Of a stretch of DNA of 64,000 nt, positions 9,295 through 17,445 are shown piece after piece (position 1 is the first letter of the stretch; the number at the start of each line of letters is the position of its first letter). The stretch is from Levilactobacillus zymae DSM 19395. Lineage in GTDB: Bacteria > Bacillota > Bacilli > Lactobacillales > Lactobacillaceae. The position numbers and the translations under genes were made by a program. Below the pieces are notes generated by a model. That model saw only the letters and a list, made by a program, of their open reading frames with translations. It was not told where the DNA came from and did no database searches. Location of the stretch: contig NZ_AZDW01000013.1 of assembly GCF_001434115.1 (NCBI RefSeq), positions 186,001-250,000 on the forward strand, written 5' to 3'.

Positions 9295-9886
9295 AAGTCT
9301 CCTGTTCGTCAGCGGTGACGAGGGGATGACCGTGGCGGACCTGGCGACCGTGACCGGGTTGCTACGACCGGCCATTTTAGCGACGCTAGAACGTCTGGCC
9401 GAAAAGTACGCCGCCGATGAGGATTCGGCACTCGAATTGATGGTCAACGACACGACCTACCGGCTGGTCACCAAGGCGGCGGCCAGCGACGTGATCCAGC
9501 GGTACTTTGAAAGTCCGTTGAGCACCACGTTATCGCCGGCGTCGTTAGAGGTCTTAGCCATCATCGCGTACCGGCAACCCATCACGCGCATCGAAGTCGA
9601 TGAGATTCGCGGCGTGCAGAGCGCCTCAACGGTACAAAAACTGGTGCTGCGTCGGCTGGTCGAACCGGCCGGGCGCCTGGACGAACCGGGCCGGCCCAAG
9701 ATCTACCGGACCAGCGATTATTTCTTAGACTACTTTGGCCTCAAACAATTAAGCGACCTGCCACCCTTACCGGAGGCGGCCACGCCTAGCGAGGCCAACG
9801 ACGACGGCGACCTCTTTTTACAGGCCTTTAACCAACAACTGAATTCAGGAGATGAAACGACATGGAACGACTCCAAAAAGTCTTAG
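9272..9886 (+). CDS. scpB: Segregation and condensation protein B
   Basis: Partner of ScpA in the Smc-ScpAB complex. 204 residues with two winged-helix domains, [20 protein letters not shown] at the N-terminus and the family motif [23 protein letters not shown] in the second. AAAGGAGG ends 8 bases before ATG 9272; an in-frame TTG at 9266 sits too close to that site. Overlaps scpA upstream and rluB downstream, a translationally coupled set. Confidence 0.95.
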   Translation: MTPLAQIESLLFVSGDEGMTVADLATVTGLLRPAILATLERLAEKYAADEDSALELMVNDTTYRLVTKAAASDVIQRYFESPLSTTLSPASLEVLAIIAYRQPITRIEVDEIRGVQSASTVQKLVLRRLVEPAGRLDEPGRPKIYRTSDYFLDYFGLKQLSDLPPLPEAATPSEANDDGDLFLQAFNQQLNSGDETTWNDSKKS

Positions 9887-10587
9887 CACACGCCGGGGTA
9901 GCCTCGCGGCGCCAAGCCGAAAAATTGATTACCAGTGGGCACGTGCGGGTCAACCAGACCGTGGTGACCGAACTCGGCACTAAGGTGGGGGTGCACGACG
10001 CGATTTCGGTCGATAACGTCCCGATTACCGCCGAAGCCCCCGTTTACATGCTGCTGTACAAGCCCCGCGGGGTGGTCTCGACGGCGCACGACGATAAGCA
10101 GCGCAAGACCGTCGTGGATTTGATCGAAAACGTGCCCCAGCGGATCTACCCGGTCGGGCGGTTGGACTACGACACCTCCGGGTTACTACTACTGACTAAC
10201 GACGGGGAACTGGCCAACCGGCTGACCCACCCGCGTTACGAGGTAGAAAAGACCTACGTGGCGCGGGTCACGGGGGTGCCGACGAACGACGCCTTACGGC
10301 AGTTGCGTCAAGGCGTGACCGTCGAGGGCGAACCGTACGCGCCGGCTAAGACCAAGATGCTCAGTTATGATCAGAAGAAGAAAACGGCCATCGTGCAGTT
10401 AACGATTCACGAAGGCCGCAACCACCAGGTCAAGAAAATGTTGGCGGCGGTGGGCTATCCGGTCGAAAAGCTGAAGCGCGAACAATACGGCTTCTTGACC
10501 CTGAAGGGCTTGCAATCCGGGGATTCGCGGCACCTGAAACCCGAAGAGTTAAAAGAACTGAAACGCTTGACGGGTTTAGCCGACTAA
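9862..10587 (+). CDS. rluB: 23S rRNA pseudouridine synthase RluB
   Basis: RsuA/RluB-family pseudouridine synthase (241 residues) acting on helix 89 of 23S rRNA in the family. N-terminal S4 domain [23 protein letters not shown], catalytic motif [19 protein letters not shown] with the catalytic Asp, and the C-terminal [10 protein letters not shown]. Starts within the last 25 bases of scpB with AGGAG upstream, as in other Firmicutes. Confidence 0.93.
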   Translation: MERLQKVLAHAGVASRRQAEKLITSGHVRVNQTVVTELGTKVGVHDAISVDNVPITAEAPVYMLLYKPRGVVSTAHDDKQRKTVVDLIENVPQRIYPVGRLDYDTSGLLLLTNDGELANRLTHPRYEVEKTYVARVTGVPTNDALRQLRQGVTVEGEPYAPAKTKMLSYDQKKKTAIVQLTIHEGRNHQVKKMLAAVGYPVEKLKREQYGFLTLKGLQSGDSRHLKPEELKELKRLTGLAD

Positions 10588-10606
10588 TGCCGACTAAGTG
10601 AAAAGC

Positions 10607-10635
10607 TTGACAAACTCGGTGAGGGTTTGTATATT
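10607..10635 (+). promoter_or_regulatory. Promoter of the FMN riboswitch-ribU unit
   Basis: TTGACA (10607-10612), 17 bases, TATATT (10630-10635): near-consensus sigma-A promoter just after rluB. The transcript would begin about 10641, shortly before the aptamer. Confidence 0.7.
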
Positions 10636-10658
10636 AAATGTGTAATAAAATTATGGTT

Positions 10659-10773
10659 CATCTTCAAGGCAGGGTGGAATTCCCGACCGGCGGTAACAGT
10701 CCGCGACCCACGCTCCCGTGGTTGATTCGGTGCAACTCCGAGACCGACAGTACAGTCTGGTATGCAGAAGATG
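10659..10773 (+). ncRNA. FMN riboswitch aptamer (RFN element)
   Basis: Contains the hallmark RFN conserved blocks: AAGGCAGGGTGGAATTCCCG, CCGGCGGTAACAGTCCGCGA, GGTGCAACTCCGAGACCGACAG and the closing TATGCAGAAGATG. P1 forms between CATCTTC (10659-10665) and GAAGATG (10767-10773). It binds flavin mononucleotide and, with the terminator at 10809-10841, should stop transcription into ribU when FMN is plentiful. The G of the usual AGGGTGAAATTCCC block is present here as AGGGTGGAATTCCC, a minor variation. Confidence 0.95.
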
Positions 10774-10808
10774 AGACGTTGCTCTTTACGCATCCCGACG
10801 TAATCAAC

Positions 10809-10841
10809 AAGGTCTTGCCCTTCTGCGGCGAGGCCTTTTTT
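10809..10841 (+). terminator. Riboswitch expression-platform terminator
   Basis: AAGGTCTTGCC (10809-10819) pairs with GGCGAGGCCTT (10827-10837) with two G-U pairs, followed by a T run. It sits between the FMN aptamer and ribU, so it is the attenuator of the switch. Confidence 0.85.
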
Positions 10842-10884
10842 CGTGGCCGCGTCGTTTGAGATGACCGCAAGGAGGAACAGGATT

Positions 10885-11463
10885 ATGGAAAATCGTCAAC
10901 AGGGACTGGGTGTTCGTGCCATGGTGGAAATGGCACTCTTTGCCGGAGTGGCTTACGTACTGATGTTTATCTCCATTCCCATCATTCCCATCGTGCCGTA
11001 TATGAAGTTAGATCTGAGTGATCTGGTGGTCTTGTTAGGCATGAGTATCTTCGGGGCGGGAGGGGCGATTTTGATCGCCGCCGTCAAGGAATTGCTCTAC
11101 TTCGTCTCGACGGGGTTAGACATCGTCAACTTCATTGGGGTGCTGACCGCATTTATCGCCGATATTGCCTTTATTTTACCAATCAGTGCGGTCCTCAAAG
11201 ATCGGCCCCGGACACTATCCCGGCAGGTCATGGCCGTCATCGTGGGGACCATCAGCTTGACCGTGGTTCTATCACTAGCCAATTAGTGGGTCATCACGCC
11301 GCTATATCTGAAGGTCTGGGGGATGTCGTTGGGTCTACCCGTCAACAAGTTGATCTTGTTGGGGGTCATTCCGTTTAACCTGATCAAGGGTCTCGTGCTA
11401 GGGGTCCTCTTCATCCTGCTGAATCGGCGACTCGGGGATTGGCTCGCCCGGCACCAAAATTAA
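10885..11463 (+). pseudogene. ribU: Riboflavin transporter RibU, interrupted by an in-frame stop
   Basis: Substrate-binding (S) component of an energy-coupling-factor riboflavin importer, a membrane protein of about 190 residues. From ATG 10885 (behind AAGGAGG) the frame gives RAMVEMALFAGVAYVLMF, PYMKLDLSDLVVLLGM and AVKELLYF, then stops at TAG 11284-11286 after 133 residues. The same frame continues without another stop from 11287 to TAA 11461 and encodes the rest of the family (WVITPLYLKVWGMSLGLP, then PFNLIKGLVLGVLFILLNRRL). A single-base nonsense change, probably of a Tyr or other codon, explains this; sequencing error cannot be excluded. Truncation removes the last one to two membrane helices. 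Confidence 0.88.
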
Positions 11464-11489
11464 GCCATTCATCATCAATGATATCTGTG

Positions 11490-11520
11490 GAGTCTGGGAC
11501 AAAAGTCTCGGGCTCTTTTT
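11490..11520 (+). terminator. Terminator after ribU
   Basis: GAGTCTGGGAC, AAAA loop, GTCTCGGGCTC with three G-U pairs, then TTTTT. It is also the left edge of the palindromic element described separately. Confidence 0.8.
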
Positions 11521-11659
11521 CGTCTCCGAATATCTGGTGTCGAAACGTGCGCCAAAAGGCAGCTGGTTCCGCTTAACCCCGTAAGACGGATAATCCAAGC
11601 CCAGGATTATCTGCCTTACGACGTTCATGCTCGCCAGCTAACCGCCTTTTGTCCCACTC
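11490..11659. repeat. Intergenic nested-palindrome element
   Basis: The outer arms GAGTCTGGGACAAAAG (11490-11505) and CCTTTTGTCCCACTC (11645-11659) are imperfect inverted repeats. Inside lie AAAAGGC/GCCTTTT, AGCTGG/CCAGCT and a hairpin GGATAATCC...GGATTATC flanked by GTAAG/CTTAC. No coding potential. Such elements are often multicopy intergenic repeats in lactobacilli; copy number cannot be judged from one window. Confidence 0.6.
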
Positions 11660-11708
11660 TTTGAGTATGGTAAACTAGAACGGATAAGCACCAAAGGAGG
11701 CGGAATCG

Positions 11709-12773
11709 GTGGATCCAGAAGACTTGTTACACTTGCTAGACGACCAGCAAGCCCGGCGATTACGGGTAATTGAAAATCTGTTGCGGGGCCGCAAAACGGT
11801 CTCCACGCTGTACTGGGGGCAGCGCTACGATCTCTTGTTTCTCCTCGGTCTAGCGAAGCACCTGGACCGCGGGGGCCTCGACGCCACCGCTCAGGCCCTG
11901 GTGAGTCAAAAATTAGCGACATGGACGCCGAACGAACAACCCCAGTTACGCCTCACCGCAAAGGGCCGGCAACGCCGCGACCAAGTCCCGACCTACCAGC
12001 CCCAAACGCGGGCCTTGTGGCCACAACTTTCATTAGCGGTCGCCCGCCAACGCCTACTGCTGAGCGTCCAGGTCGTATCCCAGTACGCCCATCGAACGGC
12101 GCGCTACTACCCGTTGACCACGGACCTGGCGACCCGGCAAGCCGTGCGACAGTGGTTTCATCAGGCCAAGTCGCCGGACCTGGCCACTCGGATTTTCACG
12201 GCTTTGACCGCTAGTCTGACCCAGTTACCGGAAAAAACGGCGCAAGTCTTGACGGCGGGGTTTAGTGGGTACCAGCAACCCGGCTTGACGAATCAGCAGC
12301 TGGCTGTAGACCTCCACCAAACGCCCTGGGAGATCTACCTGCGACACGTCGATGGGGTGGTGCGCATCGCCCAAGACGCCCGGCAGGCCGACCACCCCTT
12401 ACACGCACTCTTGGCGCCGGCGTGGCAAACGGCCGTGACGCGTAGTGCGCAGGCCACCTTACGTGCGGTGACCACCACGGCCTTGACCCTCGATCAGGTG
12501 GCCACCCAACGGCAGATCAAGCCCAGTACCGTGCGAGAACACCTCTTGGAGGCGGCCATCATGTTACCCGTGACAGCCTTACCCTACGAGCGCCTGTTGC
12601 CGCAAGCAACGCGCCAGACACTCTTGGCGGCCTTACCGGCGCAACTGGACGACTGGGAATACACCGCGTTACCAGCCGACTTGCAGGCGCGTTTTGATTT
12701 CTTTACGTTTCGGTTATTAGCCATTTGGTGTGACAAGGGAGGTGCGGGGCATGCTGGAACCCCTAACGACTAG
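11709..12773 (+). CDS. YpbB-like helix-turn-helix protein, RecQ partner
   Basis: 354 residues, not strongly characterised. The size, the position directly upstream of recQ and a C-terminal HTH_40-like helicase-associated segment (ALTLDQVATQRQIKPSTVREHLLEAA, about residues 255-282) match the YpbB family of Firmicutes. A role as an accessory to the RecQ helicase is inference from this linkage. GTG start 8 bases behind AAAGGAGG. Its last 23 bases overlap recQ, so expression is coupled. Confidence 0.72.
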   Translation: MDPEDLLHLLDDQQARRLRVIENLLRGRKTVSTLYWGQRYDLLFLLGLAKHLDRGGLDATAQALVSQKLATWTPNEQPQLRLTAKGRQRRDQVPTYQPQTRALWPQLSLAVARQRLLLSVQVVSQYAHRTARYYPLTTDLATRQAVRQWFHQAKSPDLATRIFTALTASLTQLPEKTAQVLTAGFSGYQQPGLTNQQLAVDLHQTPWEIYLRHVDGVVRIAQDARQADHPLHALLAPAWQTAVTRSAQATLRAVTTTALTLDQVATQRQIKPSTVREHLLEAAIMLPVTALPYERLLPQATRQTLLAALPAQLDDWEYTALPADLQARFDFFTFRLLAIWCDKGGAGHAGTPND

Positions 12774-14181
12774 CTTACAAACGGTGTTCGGGTATTCCGA
12801 GTTTCGGGCCGGGCAAAAAGCGGCCCTCACCGCCTTGGAGGCCGGGCACGATACCCTCGCCGTGCTCCCGACCGGGGCGGGGAAGACCCTGATCTATCAG
12901 CTATACGGGTACCGCCATCCCGGCTGTGTCTTGATCGTTTCACCGTTACTCGCCTTGATGACGGACCAGGTCAACCGCATGCGACTGGCCGGTTTTCGCC
13001 GGGTGGCGGCGATTACGTCATTGACCAGCTACGGGGAACGCCAGTCGATCTTAGCGCACCTCGAGCAGTATCAATTCCTGTTTTTATCGCCGGAAATGTT
13101 GGCCCAACCGGCTATGTTGGCGCGGTTAGGCCAACTGACCTTGAGCCTGCTGGTGATCGACGAGGCCCACTGCATCGTCCAGTGGGGCCCAGATTTTCGG
13201 CCCGAATACCTCTTGTTGGGGGCCATTCGCGAGAAGTTAGGTTCACCGCTGACCCTGATGCTGACGGCGACGGCCGACCACGCCACCAAGGGCGAGATCG
13301 CCAAACAATTACGCACGACGCCCACGGTGGTGACCGAATCGCTCGACCGGCCCAACATCTTCTTGGACGTGGAACCCGTCGCAAACGATGCCGCTAAACG
13401 CGAGCGGTTGTTAGCCCTAGTGACTCAGCTAGTCTTTCCGGGCGTGATTTATTTTTCCAGTAAACAACTAGCAACCGACATGGCCCAGTGGCTACGGGAC
13501 CAGACCGGCCTAGCGGTAGCGGCCTATCACGCGGGATTGTCCAGCGAGGACCGCTTCAAGATCCAGCAACAGTTCATGCAGGGGGACCTGGCCGTTATCT
13601 GTGCGACCAGTGCGTTTGGCATGGGCATCGATAAAAACGACGTACGCTACGTGATCCACTACCACCTACCGGCCGACCTGGGCAGTTACGCGCAGGAGAT
13701 GGGCCGAGCGGGGCGGGACGGTCAGCCCAGTCTGGCCGTGTTGCTCTACACGCCGGGGGATGAGCGGTTACCCTTGACGCTCAACCAGGCCAACCGCCCG
13801 GACGATGCCACGATCCAACGCTTCTATGCGCACCCGCAAGCCTTTAGTCGCAACGACCCGGGGATTGCCCTGTTGACCTTCTATCTGCAACACGGCATCT
13901 CGGCGACCGCCGTGCAGGCGCTGTTCGAGCGCCGGGAGAAGGAACGGGGCCACGCCCTAGCGCAGATGCTGGCCTACGTGCGAGAACCATGCTGTCTGCG
14001 TGCGCGGTGGCTCGCCGCGTTTGACGAGACCGCCCCGGCGCATCACGAAGCGTGCTGTGCCCCGGGCAAGGTACCCATCGACCTGACCGACCTGGGCTTG
14101 AAACGCCAAGCCCCAACGCCACCGACCCCCGTGGCGCCGGACTGGCAGGCCCAGCTACGCCGTTTGCTAGTGGCCGACTAA
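12751..14181 (+). CDS. recQ: ATP-dependent DNA helicase RecQ
   Basis: Superfamily 2 3'-5' DNA helicase for recombination and repair. 476 residues with FGYSEFRAGQ (motif 0), LPTGAGKTLIYQ (Walker A), VIDEAHCIVQWGPDFRPEY (DEAH), TATA motif III, CATSAFGMGIDKNDVRYVIHYH and QEMGRAGRDG (motif VI). The zinc-binding cysteines follow (CCLRARWL and CCAP near residues 418-440). It is shorter than E. coli RecQ because no clear HRDC domain follows, the usual short Bacilli form. Start at ATG 12751 after GGGAGGTG. Confidence 0.94.
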   Translation: MLEPLTTSLQTVFGYSEFRAGQKAALTALEAGHDTLAVLPTGAGKTLIYQLYGYRHPGCVLIVSPLLALMTDQVNRMRLAGFRRVAAITSLTSYGERQSILAHLEQYQFLFLSPEMLAQPAMLARLGQLTLSLLVIDEAHCIVQWGPDFRPEYLLLGAIREKLGSPLTLMLTATADHATKGEIAKQLRTTPTVVTESLDRPNIFLDVEPVANDAAKRERLLALVTQLVFPGVIYFSSKQLATDMAQWLRDQTGLAVAAYHAGLSSEDRFKIQQQFMQGDLAVICATSAFGMGIDKNDVRYVIHYHLPADLGSYAQEMGRAGRDGQPSLAVLLYTPGDERLPLTLNQANRPDDATIQRFYAHPQAFSRNDPGIALLTFYLQHGISATAVQALFERREKERGHALAQMLAYVREPCCLRARWLAAFDETAPAHHEACCAPGKVPIDLTDLGLKRQAPTPPTPVAPDWQAQLRRLLVAD

Positions 14182-14592
14182 CCGTTACGGACAGGCAACG
14201 CCGTAATTTTTGCGTTGGGCCGCACTGACTGAGCTCAACCTGTTAAGCTAAAGGGGCTTCTTTAAGATTGGGGAGCTAATCTTTTCATCGTTTGGTGGGT
14301 GACCGCCGAGCAATTCCTCTGGGTCGTCTCGTCTAGTCAGCGGGGCGGCCTTTGGTTTTGACGGCAACTGGTGGCCTAAAAAGTGGCGCGCACGTCTCGA
14401 CTAAAACAGGGGCGCATTGACGCTGCCCGAAAATGTTCCACAAAATCTCCCACGCTTTTACGTAGTTACCGGTAGCGACTTGAATCGCTATTTTTTAAGA
14501 TTGCCGTAATCTCGGTGGTTTCAGCAATTATAGGTTCCTAATTTCACCCGGGAATGTTACAATTACCGGTGAAAGTTTTTCAGGGAGGTTAG
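14182..14592. other. 411-base gap after recQ, no gene recognised
   Basis: No credible coding frame on either strand. It holds a small perfect hairpin AAGATT-GGGGAGCT-AATCTT (14264-14283), several GC-rich segments that could fold (14305-14355), and a clear terminator at 14473-14496 far from the recQ stop. A small RNA ending at that terminator is possible. A 6S RNA was considered because bsrB of B. subtilis adjoins a recQ gene, but I could not draw the 6S bubble. Confidence 0.45.
14473..14496 (+). terminator. Strong terminator, 290 bases past recQ
   Basis: TAGCGA-CTTGAA-TCGCTA, a perfect 6-bp stem, followed by six T. Confidence 0.8.
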
Positions 14593-15216
14593 ATGATGAG
14601 TCAAAAACGTGACGAGCAAACGCCCAAGGAGCAAACGTCGCGGCCATGGGAGCAATCGTTTGCTGATGATCGGGACGATCAGGGAAACCTATCACGAACG
14701 AAAATGCGGCGACAAAATCATAGCAATACCATGGTCACCATTATTTTGGTTGCCATTATCATTGTGATTGCAGCAGCTTCATTGGTTTACGGTTTAGCTC
14801 GGCAAAGTTCGGTTAACCGGCCTCAAAATACGGAAAAGGTGGCTGCCGGGACCTCAAGCTCTTCTTCGAGTAAAAAGAAGGCGACGAGTACCAGCAGTCA
14901 CGCCAAAAAGAAGACGACTAAGGCCTCGAAGAGTAGCCGTCAGGACACAGATACGACGACTGCTAGTTCGACGGAGACCGCGACTAGCAGTTCTTCTGTT
15001 GCGACCTCTTCGGCAACGAGTTCGACCGCGACGAGTCAGTCACAGAGCAGTTCTTCGACCAGTGCGGCGGGCAAGAAATACACCACGGTCGAATCCGGCC
15101 AAGGCGTCTACCGGGTGGCCACGAATGCGGGCATCTCGGAACAAAAATTATTAGAATTAAACGGTCTGTCATCCGGCGCGACGGTGCACCCTGGCCAACG
15201 CTTACGGGTACGGTAA
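14593..15216 (+). CDS. Membrane-anchored LysM domain protein
   Basis: 207 residues: a charged cytoplasmic N-terminus, one membrane helix (about residues 48-69, VTIILVAIIIVIAAASLVYG), a long Ser/Thr/Lys-rich low-complexity spacer (about 85-155) and a C-terminal LysM module (YTTVESGQGVYRVATNAGIS...LNGL...VHPGQRLRVR) that binds peptidoglycan. This is the SAG1386/EF1546-type surface protein found upstream of cmk-rpsA in many lactobacilli. Two adjacent ATG codons (14593, 14596) follow AGGGAGG; the second has the better spacing. The role is probably wall attachment during growth (inference). Confidence 0.85.
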   Translation: MMSQKRDEQTPKEQTSRPWEQSFADDRDDQGNLSRTKMRRQNHSNTMVTIILVAIIIVIAAASLVYGLARQSSVNRPQNTEKVAAGTSSSSSSKKKATSTSSHAKKKTTKASKSSRQDTDTTTASSTETATSSSSVATSSATSSTATSQSQSSSSTSAAGKKYTTVESGQGVYRVATNAGISEQKLLELNGLSSGATVHPGQRLRVR

Positions 15217-15254
15217 GACCCAATTAAATACTTAGATTAGGAGTTAATGTGGTT

Positions 15255-15941
15255 ATGGCTAAGCAAGGTTTACAAGTGGCAATCGACGGTCCCGCTTCCG
15301 CCGGGAAGAGTACGGTCGCCAAGATCGTGGCCCAGCGGTTTCATTACATCTATTGTGATACCGGGGCGATGTACCGGGCCATTACGTGGAAGGCGTTGCA
15401 GGCCGGTGCGGACTTAGACGACGAAGCGACGATCAAGCAATTACTGGATCAAATAACGATTCGTTTCGAGCCCGGCACCCCAACGCAAAAGGTTTTCGTG
15501 GACGACACGGAGGTCACCTTAGCGATTCGGCAACCGGACGTGACCAATTCGGTCTCGCAGGTTTCGGCGTTACCCGCCATTCGAACGGAATTAACGGCGC
15601 GCCAACGGCAAATCGCGGATGCGGGGGGGATCGTCATGGACGGTCGTGATATCGGCTCGACCGTCTTGCCCCACGCGGAAGTCAAGATTTTCATGGTGGC
15701 TAGCGTGGAAGAACGGGCCCAACGACGGTTGAAGGACAATGCGGCCAAGGGCATCACCACGCCGTTAGCCACCCTGAAACACGAGATTGAAGAACGGGAT
15801 CGCAAGGATTCGACCCGTAAGGTCTCCCCGCTGACTCAAGCGGCGGATGCCATTCGGTTAGATACCACCTCGTTATCAATTGAACAAGTGGCGGATCGGA
15901 TCGCTGAAATTATTAAAGAAAAAGAAATGCGACAGAAATAG
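15255..15941 (+). CDS. cmk: Cytidylate kinase
   Basis: Phosphorylates CMP and dCMP with ATP. 228 residues; AIDGPASAGKSTVAK near residues 9-23 is the Walker A loop, YCDTGAMYRAITWK the substrate region and DGRDIGSTVLPHAEVKIFM the CMP-binding segment characteristic of the family. Start taken at ATG 15255; an in-frame GTG at 15249 is nearer to AGGAG and cannot be excluded. Followed by rpsA, the conserved cmk-rpsA pair. Confidence 0.95.
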   Translation: MAKQGLQVAIDGPASAGKSTVAKIVAQRFHYIYCDTGAMYRAITWKALQAGADLDDEATIKQLLDQITIRFEPGTPTQKVFVDDTEVTLAIRQPDVTNSVSQVSALPAIRTELTARQRQIADAGGIVMDGRDIGSTVLPHAEVKIFMVASVEERAQRRLKDNAAKGITTPLATLKHEIEERDRKDSTRKVSPLTQAADAIRLDTTSLSIEQVADRIAEIIKEKEMRQK

Positions 15942-16014
15942 GCATTTTACTAGCTTTTATCGCTGTAATCAGATAAAATGGTGTTTAGAGTTGTCGCAAG
16001 GAGGAAATATTCGC

Positions 16015-17328
16015 ATGAGTGAAAATGGCACGAGTCAAAACAATGATAACAACGATTTGCTAAACGCGTTGAATAACGTGGATAACGTGAAGGTCGGCGA
16101 TGTTGTTAAGGGTGAAATCTTAGCAATCGACGACGATCAACAAGCAATTGTTGGTATCGGTGAAACTGGGATTGAAGGGGTTGTTCCAAAGAAGGAATTA
16201 TCCACGAAGCCAGTCGATGATATTAAATCAGTAATTAAAGTCGGGGACGTCTTAGACCTCGTCGTAATTTCACGTATCGGTAACGATAAAGAAGGCGGGA
16301 GCTACTTGCTCTCACAACGTCGTTTGGAAGCCCGTAAGGTTTGGGACGACATTCAAAAAGAATTTGAAGCTGGTCACACGTTAACGGCCCCAGTTACCCA
16401 AGTGGTTAAGGGTGGTTTAGTGGTTGACGCCGGTGTTCGGGGCTTCGTCCCAGCATCCATGGTTTCAGATCACTTTGTTGAAGACTTATCACAATTTAAG
16501 GGTCAAACCCTTGAATTCAAGATCGTGGAAATCGAACCTAGCGAAAACCGCTTGATCTTATCCCACCGGGCCATTGTTGAAAAGCAACGGGCTGCGCAAC
16601 GGGAAGAAATCATGGCGAAGTTACAAGCTGGTGACACGGTCGAAGGCAAGGTTGCTCGTTTGACGAACTTCGGGGCCTTTGTTGACCTTGGCGGCGTGGA
16701 CGGTTTGGTTCACGTTTCCGAAATTGCTTACGAACGGGTTGAAAAGCCTAGCGATGTCTTAAAGGTGGGCCAAGACGTGAAGGTTAAGGTCTTATCCGTT
16801 GACCCAGAACGTGACCGGATTTCCTTGTCCATCAAGCAAACCTTACCAGAACCTTGGGATGGCATTGAAGACAAGGCACCACAAGGTAGCGTCTTAGACG
16901 GTACTGTTAAGCGTTTGACTAGCTTTGGGGCCTTCGTTGAAGTATTCCCAGGCGTTGAAGGCTTAGTTCACATTTCCCAAATTTCTCACCAACACATCGC
17001 GACGCCAGCTGACGTCTTAAAGGTTGGTCAAGAAATCAAGGTTAAGGTCTTAGATGTACGGCCAAACGATCACCGTTTAGCTTTGTCCATCAAGGCTTTG
17101 GAAGAAAAGCCACAGTCCGGTGACGAAGGTCACGACAACGGCGGTAACGCTAGTCGTCCTCGCAACAACCGGAACAACGGTGGTTCTCGTCCACGCCGGA
17201 ACAACCGGAACTCTGCTGAAACTTCCACGGCTAACGCCCCAGAAGAAAGCACCGGTTTCTCTTTAGGTGACCTGATTGGGGACAGCCTGAAAAAGGATAT
17301 CGAAAACCAGGAAAACGACAAGGACTAA
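16015..17328 (+). CDS. rpsA: 30S ribosomal protein S1
   Basis: 437 residues with four S1 OB-fold repeats: residues about 23-90, 108-175, 195-265 (VEGKVARLTNFGAFVDLGGVDG) and 280-350 (LDGTVKRLTSFGAFVEVFPGVEG). The Firmicute S1 homologue assists translation initiation on structured mRNA. The tail (about 365-437) is low complexity with repeated Asn/Arg/Gly blocks and an acidic end. Start at ATG 16015 with AAGGAGG upstream; the frame stays open back into cmk but that part has no start signal. Codons are of the highly expressed type. Confidence 0.94.
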   Translation: MSENGTSQNNDNNDLLNALNNVDNVKVGDVVKGEILAIDDDQQAIVGIGETGIEGVVPKKELSTKPVDDIKSVIKVGDVLDLVVISRIGNDKEGGSYLLSQRRLEARKVWDDIQKEFEAGHTLTAPVTQVVKGGLVVDAGVRGFVPASMVSDHFVEDLSQFKGQTLEFKIVEIEPSENRLILSHRAIVEKQRAAQREEIMAKLQAGDTVEGKVARLTNFGAFVDLGGVDGLVHVSEIAYERVEKPSDVLKVGQDVKVKVLSVDPERDRISLSIKQTLPEPWDGIEDKAPQGSVLDGTVKRLTSFGAFVEVFPGVEGLVHISQISHQHIATPADVLKVGQEIKVKVLDVRPNDHRLALSIKALEEKPQSGDEGHDNGGNASRPRNNRNNGGSRPRRNNRNSAETSTANAPEESTGFSLGDLIGDSLKKDIENQENDKD

Positions 17329-17445
17329 TTTAGATTAGACCGTCGTGATAAAGGGGTCTAGAGCGAAACTTGAATGGGTTGCGTTCTGGGCCCTTTTCCT
17401 GTCATTAAATGTAAGCAAGGTAAACAAATAAAGGAGGGATTTACG

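Noticed and set aside
14182-14496. 6S RNA call
   Set aside because: The locus next to recQ is suggestive, but I could not draw the long closing stem and central bubble; left as an unassigned possible RNA.
15880-16014. In-frame extension of rpsA into cmk
   Set aside because: Overlaps a real gene in another frame and lacks a start signal; AAGGAGG sits before ATG 16015.
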